From NCBI GenBank assembly GCA_020631735.1, contig CM036225.1, forward strand, positions 62,653,183 to 62,717,182: a stretch of 64,000 bases of DNA, written 5' to 3'. Shown here in pieces: positions 1-11,100 of this stretch; position 1 is the stretch's first letter, and every line of letters begins with the position of its first letter. The position numbers and the translations under genes are program-made. The notes under the pieces were generated by a model. That model was not told the DNA's origin. It saw only the letters and a list, made by a program, of their open reading frames with translations, and searched no databases. The DNA is from Saccharum officinarum. Its lineage: Eukaryota > Streptophyta > Magnoliopsida > Poales > Poaceae.

Positions 1-2069
1 CTTGAGATCATTGACAATGACTTGTAGCCTATAGAACATCTCCGGTATGGACTCATCATCCTTCATCTTGAAGCTTGAAAACTTGTCCTTGAGCCTATAG
101 AGCTTGGCACTCTTTATCATTGAAGTGCCCTCATATATTTTCTCTAATATTGTCCACACTTTACTTGCCATATCAAGATCCTTGATTTGCTCAAAGACCT
201 TTGCATTAATCCCATTGTAGAGAGTGTTGAGAGCCATAGTGTTGCATTGGTTGTTGATGCGGTTGAAAGGATCAAGATACCCAAGAGGGGGGGTGAATTG
301 GGCTTTTCTAAAAATTAATTGCAAGAATTAAACCCTACAAGCCAAAATTCACCCCTAGTGCCTACTAGTGTTCCTTGTGATTCTACTGGTAAAAAGTTTT
401 GCACCCTAAGTTCCAATCCTAGTCTAGCATGACAATTCTAGAAAGTAAACCAAGCAATGAAAGTAATACAAGAAAGTAAATGCTTGAAAGTAAGAGTTAG
501 GAACACGATGATGTTTTCCCGAGGTATCGGAGAGTCGCCACTCCCCACTAGTCCTCGTTGGAGCACCCACACAAGGGTGTAGCTCTCCCTTGATCCGCGC
601 AAGGATCAAGTGCTCTCTACGGGCTGATTCTTTGACACTCTGTCGTGGTGAATCGCCCAAAACCGCTCACAAGATGAGTTGGGTCATCCACAAGCTCCGC
701 CGGATGATCACCAAACTCCAATCACCACCAAGCCGTCTAGGTGATGGTGATCACCAAGAGTAACAAGTTAGAACTCTCACTTGACCACAACAAGCCTAAT
801 GAGAAGGTGGATGCACACTTGCTACTCCCTAGTCACTAATGAGGGATTTCAAACTTTGATTCTCAAATCACTACCCTCACTAGAGCTCTTGCACTTCCAT
901 GCACTTGAAAGGTGTTTCTCAGCTGAACAAATGAGCAAGAGACCTCTAAAAGAGGTGGAGGGGATGTATTTATACACCCCACAGTCAAAACCAACTGTTA
1001 CCGGCCAACTCAGTAAAATACGCACTGACCGGACGCGCCGGTCGATGTGACCGGACGCGCCGGTCGATGTGACCGGACGCGCCGGTCGATTGTAACGGTC
1101 GAAATTCTAATCGACAGCGCTGAGTGACCGGACGCACCGATCAAGGGTGACCGGACGCATCCGGTCATGCAAGGACCTTACCATACTTTGAACTGATGCT
1201 CGGTCACGTCCGATCAGTGATGACCGGACATGTCAGGTCAGCAAAGTACCTTACTAGAACGTGACCGGATGCGTCCGATCATTTTCCAGTCGTGTCTGAT
1301 TAGTTCTTTTACCCTCTGAGACACGTGTCAACACGATCAACGCGTCCGGTCCTCGCAAGAACCGCGTCCGGTCAACCAAGTTGAAACGTAGTGACTGTCA
1401 GCGCTGACCGGACGCGTCCGGTCGAGATAGAGACCGCGTCCAGTCAAGGGTAAACGGCTCAAACGACTTCAAAACGCAACGCAACTTGTACCGAGTTGCT
1501 TCCAACTAAACTTTGAGCTTTACCTGAGCTATCTAGTGCTAAGTTTGACAAGTGTGCACCACACCTAAACAAAAGACTCACCTAGGTCAAGTTACTTGCT
1601 CATACCCCCCTTTATAGTATGGCCAAAGGAAAAAAGCGAAGATCCTAATGACTATTCTGAATGTAACTCCACACCTTGACATCCGGAACTAACCGTCCTT
1701 AATCTTATCGTTAATCCTTTGAAAACCGAAATGATTTCCATCAAGGGCATGAATACCATAGTGCCCAAAGCAGTTACCAACCCCATGACCTAACTTATCA
1801 AGGTTTCTGCAAAACACACGTTAGTCATAGTAATAATGCGTTGTCATCAATTGCCAAAACCAACTCTCGGGGCCTAGATGCTTTCAGCGGTCATTGTTGG
1901 TGAGGTTGTTGGGATCAATGATAGCATAATCATGATGTGTCACCTCCCAAACCTTCTCATTAATAGAGCCAAGATATTGCTTCATCTTTCTTTTCCAATG
2001 ATCAAAAGATGAGACACCATCAAAGAATGGAGGCTTGCCCCCGACATGGTTGAACACAACTTGAGCCAT
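1..2069 (-). pseudogene. Copia (SIRE-like) gag fragment, copy A, split by a solo LTR
   Basis: The minus strand from 2069 encodes the start of a Copia gag (MAQVVFNHVGGKPPFFDG), ends at 1887 against a solo LTR, and resumes at 263 down to the window edge. The order and wording match the gag of the related element at 55345-54464. Gag forms the particle that packages retroelement RNA in the cytoplasm. At codon 22-24 copy A reads CAA, whereas copy B has TAA at the matching place (20648-20650). The frame is broken by the 1.6-kb insertion, so no functional gag is expected. The rest of the element lies left of the window. Confidence 0.85.
264..1886 (-). repeat. Solo LTR (Copia-type), copy A, nested in gag
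   Basis: A 1623-bp segment that starts TGAAAG and ends CTTTCA. It is flanked by identical 5-bp target-site duplications GCGGT (259-263 and 1887-1891). There is no internal retroelement sequence, so it is the relic of LTR-LTR recombination. Orientation is assigned from the G-rich end (GGGGGGGTGAAT, in plus reading) that resembles the U5 end of the two Copia LTR families in this window. It contains several GACCGGACGCG-type repeats at about 1024-1450, including three consecutive 22-bp units at 1026-1090. Confidence 0.85.
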
Positions 2070-2108
2070 CTTACACCGAGGTTGTTAAGCCTTACAAACG
2101 GTGACCAC

Positions 2109-2121
2109 GGCTCTGATACCA
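2109..2121 (-). other. Primer binding site of the copy A Copia element
   Basis: The minus strand reads TGGTATCAGAGCC, the standard site complementary to the 3' end of initiator methionine tRNA. It lies two bases inside the 5' LTR, as expected for reverse-transcription priming, and fixes the element on the minus strand. Confidence 0.9.
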
Positions 2122-2123
2122 CT

Positions 2124-3920
2124 TAAAAGGTCTTGATGGCTAGAGGGGGTGAATAGCCTAATAAAACTTTCTACAAAAAGTCCTAGACAATTTAATTAGC
2201 AATAACACATAGCGAGAAAGCGAGTTTTGCCTAGCTTATGGAGTGTTGCAAGCCACCTATCCAAAAGACAATTATAATATATATGTCACTCAACCGCACA
2301 AGTCAAACCACAAGAGGAAAACAAGAAGGCTACTCTACTCAAGCTACTAAACACTAGAGAAAACAACTAAGTACTTGAAATGTAATACAAGAGTAGGGTA
2401 AGAAATATTTCACCGAGGGGCGATGAATTGAGCCAACCAATCAATAATTTCAAGTGATGATATTCAAGATAACCAATCCACCAAGACAAATCAATCACAA
2501 TCAACGAAGTGAAGACACGATGATTTATCCCGAGGTTCACGTGCTTGCCGCCACGCTAGTCCCCGTTGTGTCCCCCTACACCACGTGGTTCGGTGGCTAA
2601 TCGGTATCACACACCGAGCCTCTCAAAAGGCGCCACAAGAACCTACCAAATGGCGAGAAGTTCCGACACGAGCAATCCATTAGAGTTGAAATTCGGTGCT
2701 CCGTCGGGGAACCACAACAACCCCTCACAACAAGCTCACCGGAGCCGGCCACGAACAATCACCAACATGTGTCGAATCTCCACCGCTGCTCCAAGCCATC
2801 TAGGTGGCGGCAACCACCAAGAGAAACAAGAATCCCGCAGCAAATGAACACCCAAGTGCCAACTAGATGCAAACTCACAAGCAAATGCACTTGAGATCAC
2901 TCAATCTCTCTTTGATTAGGCAAACAAGCAAGGGAGATGAGTGGGAGGGGGTATGCTCAGCTCAAAGGAGTGCTAGAATGATCAACAAGCCAAGAGTTGC
3001 TCAAAAGAGCCGGCCAACATCTATTTATAGACGTACCCCTTCGAATAGAGCCGTTAGGCAGTTGATTCTTCTGCAGTCGCGCTGACTGGACGCGCTGGTC
3101 ACATAGACCGGACGCGCTGGTCACACACTGCCCATGCACGAAGCTCGATCGGACGCGCTGGTCACACACTTCCCACCAGCGAAGCTCGACCGAACGCGCT
3201 GGTCCCATAACTGACCGGACGCGCTGGTCAAGCCGAGCAGCGCTCCAGCGAGTCAGCGACCGGACGTGCTGCTAGACAAACCGGACACCACAGTGCCAGC
3301 GTCTGGTTTGAGTCTAGTAAGCACCCACCATGACCGGACGCGTCCGGTCGATCGTGACCGGACGCGCCACCACGTCCGATCAGAAGATCGAGACGCGTGC
3401 AAACATAGAGCACTGACCGGACGCGTCAATCCCGCCTCGCAAGCTCGGCGGGAGGGAGAGAGGACCCCAAACCCTCTCTACCGCTCAAACTCGAATGCCA
3501 TCATAAATGTGCTAACACCACCAAGTGATCACGTCATGTGTGAGTGTGTTAGCATTTTCATAATCATTTTTCGAGGCGTTATTAGTTCTATCCAAATGCA
3601 TATGATTATGAAATGCACACCTAGAGGCACTTAGGAGTTCAATAGCCGCGTCATTCTCCTCTTTATAGTATGGCTATCTATCCTATAATATAACCACACC
3701 CACTAGGTTTCTTGGTTACTAAAACTCAACCCTTAAGCATATACCTTTGCCTTGATCACGTAGGGTTGCGTCCAAATCCAAGTGTGACCATCATGATCAC
3801 CATGTCCATCTTGCCACCAACCTTAGAATGTACTAATCCTCATATGCTATATACAACTTAGGCATAGGATTAGTACTTAGGCATTGTCACTAATTACCAA
3901 CACCAAACATAGAGCTTTCA
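2124..3920 (-). repeat. 5' LTR of the Copia element, copy A
   Basis: An LTR of about 1797 bp lying between the primer binding site and the interrupted Gypsy pol. The matching LTR in copy B is 22732-24526. It ends CTTTCA and is followed by ACCAT (3921-3925), the presumed target-site duplication; the partner copy is out of view. The terminal base pattern TTAAAAG instead of TTGAAAG is a point change against copy B. Degenerate GACCGGACGCGCTGGTC-type repeats fill about 3080-3430. Confidence 0.85.
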
Positions 3921-4257
3921 ACCATTTAAGATTATAGCCCGCAATGGAGAAGTGGCCTATACATTGCAACTTTCATCTAGGATGAGTGCGATATTTAATG
4001 TCTTCCATGTCTCACAACTAAAGAAATGTTTACGAGCACCCACTGAAGTAGTTGATCCAAGGGACATTGATTTGAAGTTAGATTTGTCTTATAAAGAAGA
4101 ACATGTGTGGGTGTTGGAAGAAAGTGAACGAGTGACTCGAAGTAAGGTGGTAAAGTTTTACAAGGTAGCATGGAGCAATCATACGGAAGATGAAGCCACC
4201 TGGGAGCGAGAAGATTTTCTTCGTACTGCCTACCTTGCTTTTTATGAAAACTGGTAG
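3921..4257 (+). pseudogene. Gypsy chromovirus pol C-terminal fragment, copy A
   Basis: An open frame from 3922 to the stop at 4255-4257. It carries the end of the integrase (PFKIIARNGEVAY, then [16 protein letters not shown]) followed by a chromodomain-like tail (VTRSKVVKFYKVAW, TWEREDFL, FYENW). The same module order ends the intact pol at 61293. The Copia element inserted immediately upstream, cutting off the rest of pol. Chromodomains of this kind are thought to guide integration to modified chromatin. Confidence 0.85.
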
Positions 4258-4286
4258 GCTCTGCAAATCTTGGAACGAGATTTTTG

Positions 4287-4299
4287 TAAGGGGAGGAGC
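4287..4299 (+). other. Gypsy polypurine tract, copy A
   Basis: GTAAGGGGAGGAG directly precedes the LTR start TGTAACACCC. This is where plus-strand synthesis primes in an LTR retroelement. Copy B has the same tract with one more G (before 24907). Confidence 0.7.
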
Positions 4300-5994
4300 T
4301 GTAACACCCTAGGTGTTAAGCCTGCATTGCATTGCATTTCATGAGAATAAGCATCATATATACATGCATGATCATGATCATGTGATAATGATTTGGTTGA
4401 ATTTTGAAATTTCTCTAAGTGCTATTTTACATTCACATGTGTGACTTCAATTATGCATGTTGCAAATGAAAATGATTGCTAAGTGATCATCAAAATAACA
4501 TGGAGTAACATAAAATCATAAGTTGATTAGGGTTTATAATTATCATTTAGTTAACTTATGTTTTTATAACTAAAAGTTATATTTACAAAACACTAAATTT
4601 GGAATTCAAATTTAAAATTTGAAAAACCTAATTTCAAAAGTATTTAGAATTTGGTAATGGCTCAAAAAGCAATGTTGTAGCTCTCTTTATTTTGAGCAAC
4701 TTTCATGTTGGGAGTTTTTCAAGTTTCCATGTGTATTTGAAAGTAATTTGAACATTTTGAAAGGAGGGAAAACCCTAGCTACAATAACCGGAGTTTTCTC
4801 TTCTCCTCCTCTCTCTGCTCACCATTGCCGTCGTGTCCTCACCGCGCCTTCTCGCGCTCGGCTGCGTGGCTGACCGCGTGGGCATGGCCGCGGAGCTGCT
4901 CACCACCTCGCCATGTCCATTCAATGCTCAAGGCGGCCAAACTGCATTTCCCTTCCCTTTCTTGCCGCCGGTCACATGCCGCTCACTACAAATTCACCAC
5001 CACCACTTCAATTCTATCCACTTCCTTGCACCAACAGCTTCGCATTGCACTGCTCTTCCATTTTGGCATAGCCACGCCGTGCTTCGCCTCAAGGTGAGGG
5101 CTCTCAGCCCAGCGCCACTGCCATGGGCGCCATGCCCGCCGAGCTCGGGCTCACGTGGCCAGCGCGTCCTCGTCTCTCTCCTCTGTCCTTCCTTCATGTT
5201 TCAACATCGCCGCATGATGTAGAAGCTCTAGCCGTAGTCCAATTAGACGCTACCATCACCACCTCGTCGGAACAGGGTTCGCCGCCGCCGCGCTCTGGCT
5301 GCCTCGCCACCCGCACGCGGCCACGCTTAGCTGCAGCCCCACCTGGCACAGTGGTTGCAGCCCTAGGAGCCGGCAAGCACACCGCCGTGCCGCACTACCG
5401 TGCCGCCGTTCACGTGGCCGCCATAGCTAGGGGTCACCGCAAGCTATGCAACCGGTATGGGTCGACGCGGGAGCTCAAGGCAAACACGTGGGTACCCTCG
5501 CCTACGCTGGGGATCTCGCCGTCGGTGAACTGGGGCCGGTTAAGCCGCTCCCCTGCTCTTTGCCGCTGACGAGTGGGATCGCCGTGGCCGCATGTGCGTC
5601 TGCTGCCGCTGCGCGCCGCACCGCGCTGGTCGTGGGTCGCGCTCGCCGCTGGGCCGCACGCCTGGGCCGCGCCGTTGCTGGGCACGCGCGCAGCTGCCGC
5701 GTCTGGGCCGCGCACTCGCCTGCACCGCGCGCGTGTGCGTCGCCCCGAGTTGGGCCGAGCCGGGCGAAGCCGGCCCAAATTTGTTTTCCTTTTTAATTTT
5801 TGGTTATTTTAATTTGTGTGCTAACTTTGAAAATATATAACTTGAGTTAGAAAATTCCAAATTGGGTGAAACCAACTTTGTTAGATTCGTGTCGCTGTGC
5901 TTTACATGTTAAAGTCTTAAAAATTGCTGTTTGAAAAACTTTCATATACAGTTTGCTGTTTGCATAGGAAATGGCATGTTTAAAAATGTACTTC

Positions 5995-6073
<79 letters not shown>

Positions 6074-7250
6074 AATTGATATGGAATTATGTGATACCTT
6101 GGTTAGAGCATAAATGGTTACTGTGTTCTCTAAGAACCAGATTTGTGCAGTAGATGACCTTGTTATCTTGTATCCTGCTTATTATGTATACATACATATG
6201 TGTAGATGGATAGGTTGGAAAGAGATTAGAATACAATATTAAATTTGACATGCAAGATACCTACTGTAGTATAGTTTTTGCTATCTTAGGAAGTAATAGT
6301 TGGTCATGCTATGGTATACATGAAACCTTGATGACGTAATAAACATACTTGTAATAATATGCTTTAGATAAATTAACAATCTTTGCCTTCTCTATCGGAG
6401 AAGGGATTTGCACTTAATCAATAAAAGATTAAATTTAAGCAACACTTTGCACCCTTACCGATGGTCATATTTAACTTGTCTCTTATGTCCCTAAAGCTGC
6501 ATGTTATCGTTCTTGGTTCCACATCGAGTCATCATTGTGTCGCATCTCATTATGCATACTCATTCCATATCATAATATTATTACCATGTTCCTTGAATGC
6601 ATTCTCTCTATTTATGCATTCCCTACGTACATATAGGATCGGAGGAGGAAGCTCCAGTCGAGTACGTGACCGTCGAGGAGGAAAACCCTCAGGAGTTGCC
6701 ACCCGAAGACGAAGGGCAAGCTTGTGAGCAATTGCCGGAGTGCCCGAACCACAGACCCTCCACTTTTCACCGAGGCAAGCTCGGGAGCATTATAAATCTC
6801 CTATCCTTTCTTTGAAATGCACTTAATTATAATATATTCTTATATGGTGCATTAGGTTGATAGGAGTTGGATAAAACCGTTGTTGCATAAATTACCTTGT
6901 CCACAATAAATTTATACCAGTACTCTACTAGAAATAATGGGTCGTGTGTATGCTTAGCCATACTTAGAACGGTAGAAGTCGGATGATTCCTGTCATCTGC
7001 AACATATGGGGTGGTTACTTATGTGATCTTGAACCATAAGAAGGTTAATAATTGGAGACCGGACGGGATTTGGTGATGGAGGAGCAACGAGACATGGAGG
7101 TCTTGTATGCATACTTTCTCCCGTCCGTGTCGATTAAGGACCGTACTGTGGTCTGGACTTAGAATGAGATTGAATGTACCTTCACATAACAGCCGGATGT
7201 ACTGCCAGGCGATGTGTAATTGTGTTCCGATCGGAGATGATTGTTCAGGT
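4300..7250 (+). repeat. Gypsy 3' LTR, copy A (right end approximate)
   Basis: Begins TGTAACACCCTAGGTGTTA right after the polypurine tract. The LTR of the Gypsy element at the window's right end starts almost identically on the other strand (61281 downward). It is AT-rich to about 4780, GC-rich at 4800-5780 and AT-rich again with a microsatellite. At 6638-6760 is a short acidic open stretch. I could not find a TSD-flanked right end; it lies somewhere between about 7250 and 7560. Reading frames in the GC-rich part are on both strands and look like composition artefacts. Confidence 0.7.
5998..6071. repeat. AT dinucleotide microsatellite, copy A
   Basis: An uninterrupted run of 37 AT units inside the Gypsy LTR. 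Copy B has 39 units at 26607-26684. Confidence 0.97.
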
Positions 7251-8116
7251 ATGTACTGCCACCAATGCCTTTGCATTATTTTTGTGTGTTGCATTGTTTT
7301 TTTGTTTCGGTTACATTGGTTCATGGTTTGTTTGTTTTGTTCGTCAATGTAGTTTCGGGGTTATCTCAACGCAATTGGCAGGCTCTTATGAACGCCAATG
7401 CTTGCTGCACAGTGATAAGTTGGAACATGAATTGGTGTCAGGTAACTACCAAAACTTGTCTAGAAACTTGGTCTCAAGTTCATTTTGCGTGTTTCAGGTT
7501 TCGTTAGGTTCAGGTGAGATCTTGGTTCAGGTACAGCCTCTTTTCCTTTACCCTTCATGATGGATCATGGATGGTGGATGCACATGCACATTCATTTTAA
7601 TATGCTGTATCGTGTACCAAACTTGCTATGACTGACCACGAGGCTTATGCTTCAGTGTTTTTCGCTCGGATAATTTAGCTGAAATACTGGCAACGACTCT
7701 AATGAAATTACCTTCCATGCCACTGAATAAGTCCAAATTGCACATGGCAGTGCTGTTTTTGACCCTAGTCATATTGCTGGACATGTAACACAATAAGTCA
7801 AGAATGACATATACTACCACATTGGTAATATTACAACCAATCGTCCCTCCTAAAGTAACACCTGTCACATGACACCTGGGCCTCAACAGCAGTCATAATT
7901 TAATTTCTAATTTTTAGTTATATTTGGCTGAGCAAATAGTCTTGCCACGCTCTACTTGATGGCTAATTGTTTGCAAACTGTTGATCTTGACATCGAGCAA
8001 TTTGATTTTTTTTGTTTTTAGGAAAAACAATTATTCTCATGGGAATGATGCTTTCTTATTTCTTACAACACACCTTGGGCATGTGTATTACGATACGGTA
8101 ATCATATGCACTGAAA
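7251..8116. other. 3' flank of OSC copy A; no gene seen
   Basis: Between the Gypsy LTR and the OSC stop codon I see no conserved protein frame. Part is the remaining LTR end and part should be the OSC 3' untranslated region on the minus strand. The short frames here (for example 7174-7560) have no recognisable product. Confidence 0.5.
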
Positions 8117-11100
8117 TTAGCTCTTGTTTGCAAGAAGCTGTCGGCGAAATTCTCCAAGGGCCCAAATGGGGAATAAGTTGCGATAGTTGGCGTAGTTGTA
8201 GTAGAGGGAGGAGTTAAAGCACCCAATGTGTTCCTAGCATGAAAAAGAGTTAAAGCATGAGGCTTGGTTGCTAAAATTGCTAACTATCATCTGTCACTTT
8301 ATATGATACTTCAAGCATCTTACTAGCTGCAAACCAATGATAGTTTCAATTTAGACTTCTCTATTAACAATGTATCCATTTTCATTATTTGTTAGACTGT
8401 TAGCAGATACTTTCTGTTTAAAAATAGCTATTTCCTGTTGTCATTTGTTAGCACCTCAATGTTGACTACAAATCTGCCAAAACATTACTATACTATCAGG
8501 ATAACCAAAAACTCACCTGTTGGGGGAAATCGCCTGTCTCTAGCTGCATGTTGATCAATTCTCTTGCGGCATGATATAATGGTATTGGATCACGCTCAAC
8601 CTGGCCAAGACACCAAATATCAGATAATGCGATTGTACCAAAATAATAACACACACTTATGAAAATTGTCTTATGTAAACGAGCACATTAGTATGCCTTC
8701 CAAGGAAAAATGAACAGACCTGGCCAGCATAAATCAAAGCTAACATTGCCCAAGCAGTGTTCACTGCATGAGGAGTACCTCCATCAACATAATCCTGTTC
8801 AAAATTTTCATGAAATGAAGTTGAACATTTACTTCATTTGCTATAGCACATCCGAGTTCCAAAACTGAGTGCATGTATTCTAAAAAGAACTTTCCAAATC
8901 TGAAGTGGTTTGCAACATGTACGCATCATTTTTGGAAGGGCTTCCCCCTACTGGTAATATATACTACTTCATTGTGGTATGGTTGCAGGTGAACATTCAG
9001 CATGGACCACTAATATGAAAAAGTAATTACATGAAAGGATCTAAATCAACACAATAAGGATACTGGTAGGTTCTCCATCAAAACCATTTTAAATTTTCTA
9101 TATTGCTGTAGTCTGTAGTGTGCAATAATATAACTAGCTGTCAAAGAAGAAATTTACCTCTGTTTCGCTAGATAGATAGCTTTCCCCCCATCCACCTGTA
9201 ATTTGTTGCTTTGACAACAGAAAGGTGCATGCTTTCCTGATGCAAGAACTAGTATCATATGTTCTTCCAGCAGCAACTAATCCTTTTACCGCAAACATGG
9301 TTCCATAAGTGAAACATATACTCCAAGTTCCATACCTGCCAGATAATTAAGTAACATTATTGGTAATAGCGTAATTTGAAGAAAATAATGATTTTTCATA
9401 TATACTATAAAATGACAAGATTTCCCTTACCATGAACCATCCTTTCGTTGTTTGTTTTCAATAAACATAGCTCCATCCTTAATACATTTTTCTATCTCTT
9501 TGGCACGGTATGGTGGATATAGCTCTTTGAACAGTGTCAAAGCTTCGAGAACTGATGATGTGCATTCAACAGATCTAACAATTGGTTACATGCCATTATT
9601 AGTTCTCTATTTCATTGGGTGGCTGAATCAGTTTCATGTGGGCATTTGGATCACTTACGGATAATCCACGACGATGTTTATAAAGCTCTCAGAAGGATTG
9701 AGAATCTAGGTTTCCACACAAAATTTAAAATATTTATATACTCTGGCTCAGTTTAACTGGTAAAAGTATAACTGAGGGATACTTTACCTCTATCCAAGAG
9801 AATGTTCTTTTACATTCATATGTTGAAAAGGTTCCGTCTTTGTTCTTCAATAGTCAAAAAAGAAAAGGGAAGTGTCATTCAGCTGATAAACCTTGCATTA
9901 CAGTTTCATAGTGCACCATAGCTCTATAATTTTCAGAAGCATGGACGAATGTTGATCAAAGTATTGTCATGTTAAATTAATTAGTTTGGAGGGCCATACC
10001 ATAAAAGAAAGGATGCTGTCAATGGCATCATATAACCTTTCCTGTTTTATTGGTTGGCCAACAAGTTTGGGTGAAATCTTTGACAACAACAGTAGTGCCT
10101 AAAGGAGATGAGTATATGAAATTTAGAATCCACAAAACCAAAGCTTTTCATCATACATTCTATGAATACCAATCCAACTTTTATAAACTGAAGCTAACCT
10201 TGAGAGCTTCTGCTGTACAATCTGATACAGACCATCCGTTGTCTGCTGTTGAAAGAGTCCATGAACCCTTTGATTTATGACGATAATAGCTTTCGTAATT
10301 TATATGATTTTCAAGAACCTTGAAGCAAAAGAAAAGAAATGGCATTTCAATTTGTTCTGAAGAAGTTCTATTTTAACTTAATAAGAGAATTACCTGTGAT
10401 TTTTCTATAAAATCGTGTGCTCTTTCTAGAGTTTGACTAAATTCATTGGCAAGATCTGTTGAGCAAAAGGCTTGAACTATGAATGCTGTCTCCCAGCTCT
10501 GGCAGCCATCATAAACCTATTTTTGACAGAATAACATTAGATTCTCATCCAGTTTTATGCTTGGGAAAAAATCAGTCTCTTTTAGAAGGAATCTTTTACT
10601 TCATAGACAACAATTTTTTTCTGTATCTAATAGGAAAATTAGCATTCCATCACTGAAAGGAGTGCCTATATCTCGTCTGCTCCAAAATTGGGTCATTTAC
10701 TTCTATTTCTTGCTGCAAGGAAAATGTCTGGCTCTTTGACCATTCCTTTTTGCACATTCAGGAAAGGGTTGGATGAAAATTCTAGGAGGGCACTTCTCTA
10801 ACATAGTGATATCTACCAAAATCCTGAGGCAAAACAAATTCAATCTTCCAATGGTACCAGAGGCATGTAAGTACCTAACATGCGGAAGTTATAGCTCTTT
10901 TTATATTTATTATAGTCCATGAATAATAAGCTAAGCCTAAAGAAAATTTAGTTTTCTTCAAATTCTCTTGCAGTAAGACATGTGTCCCTAGCCTATTCCA
11001 GTTGTGCTTCAACAGTATTATAAATATTTCATCTGAAAAGGTCCTTTACATATAAGTTTAATGGCTAGGTACAACTGTTCCTGATTGGTTGGTGAAAACA

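Noticed and set aside
1024..1450. Regularly recurring short repeats that could suggest a CRISPR-like array
   Set aside because: Spacing is irregular, units are degenerate, there are no unique spacers of fixed length, and they sit inside plant LTRs.
4825..5840. Several long overlapping reading frames in GC-rich DNA (also 25432-26449)
   Set aside because: They occur on both strands, have low-complexity Ala/Arg/Pro composition, and lie inside a Gypsy LTR. High GC with few stop codons explains them.
7019..7886. Possible small genes between the Gypsy LTR and the OSC stop codon
   Set aside because: No family resemblance or plausible splice structure; identical short frames in copy B only reflect the duplication.
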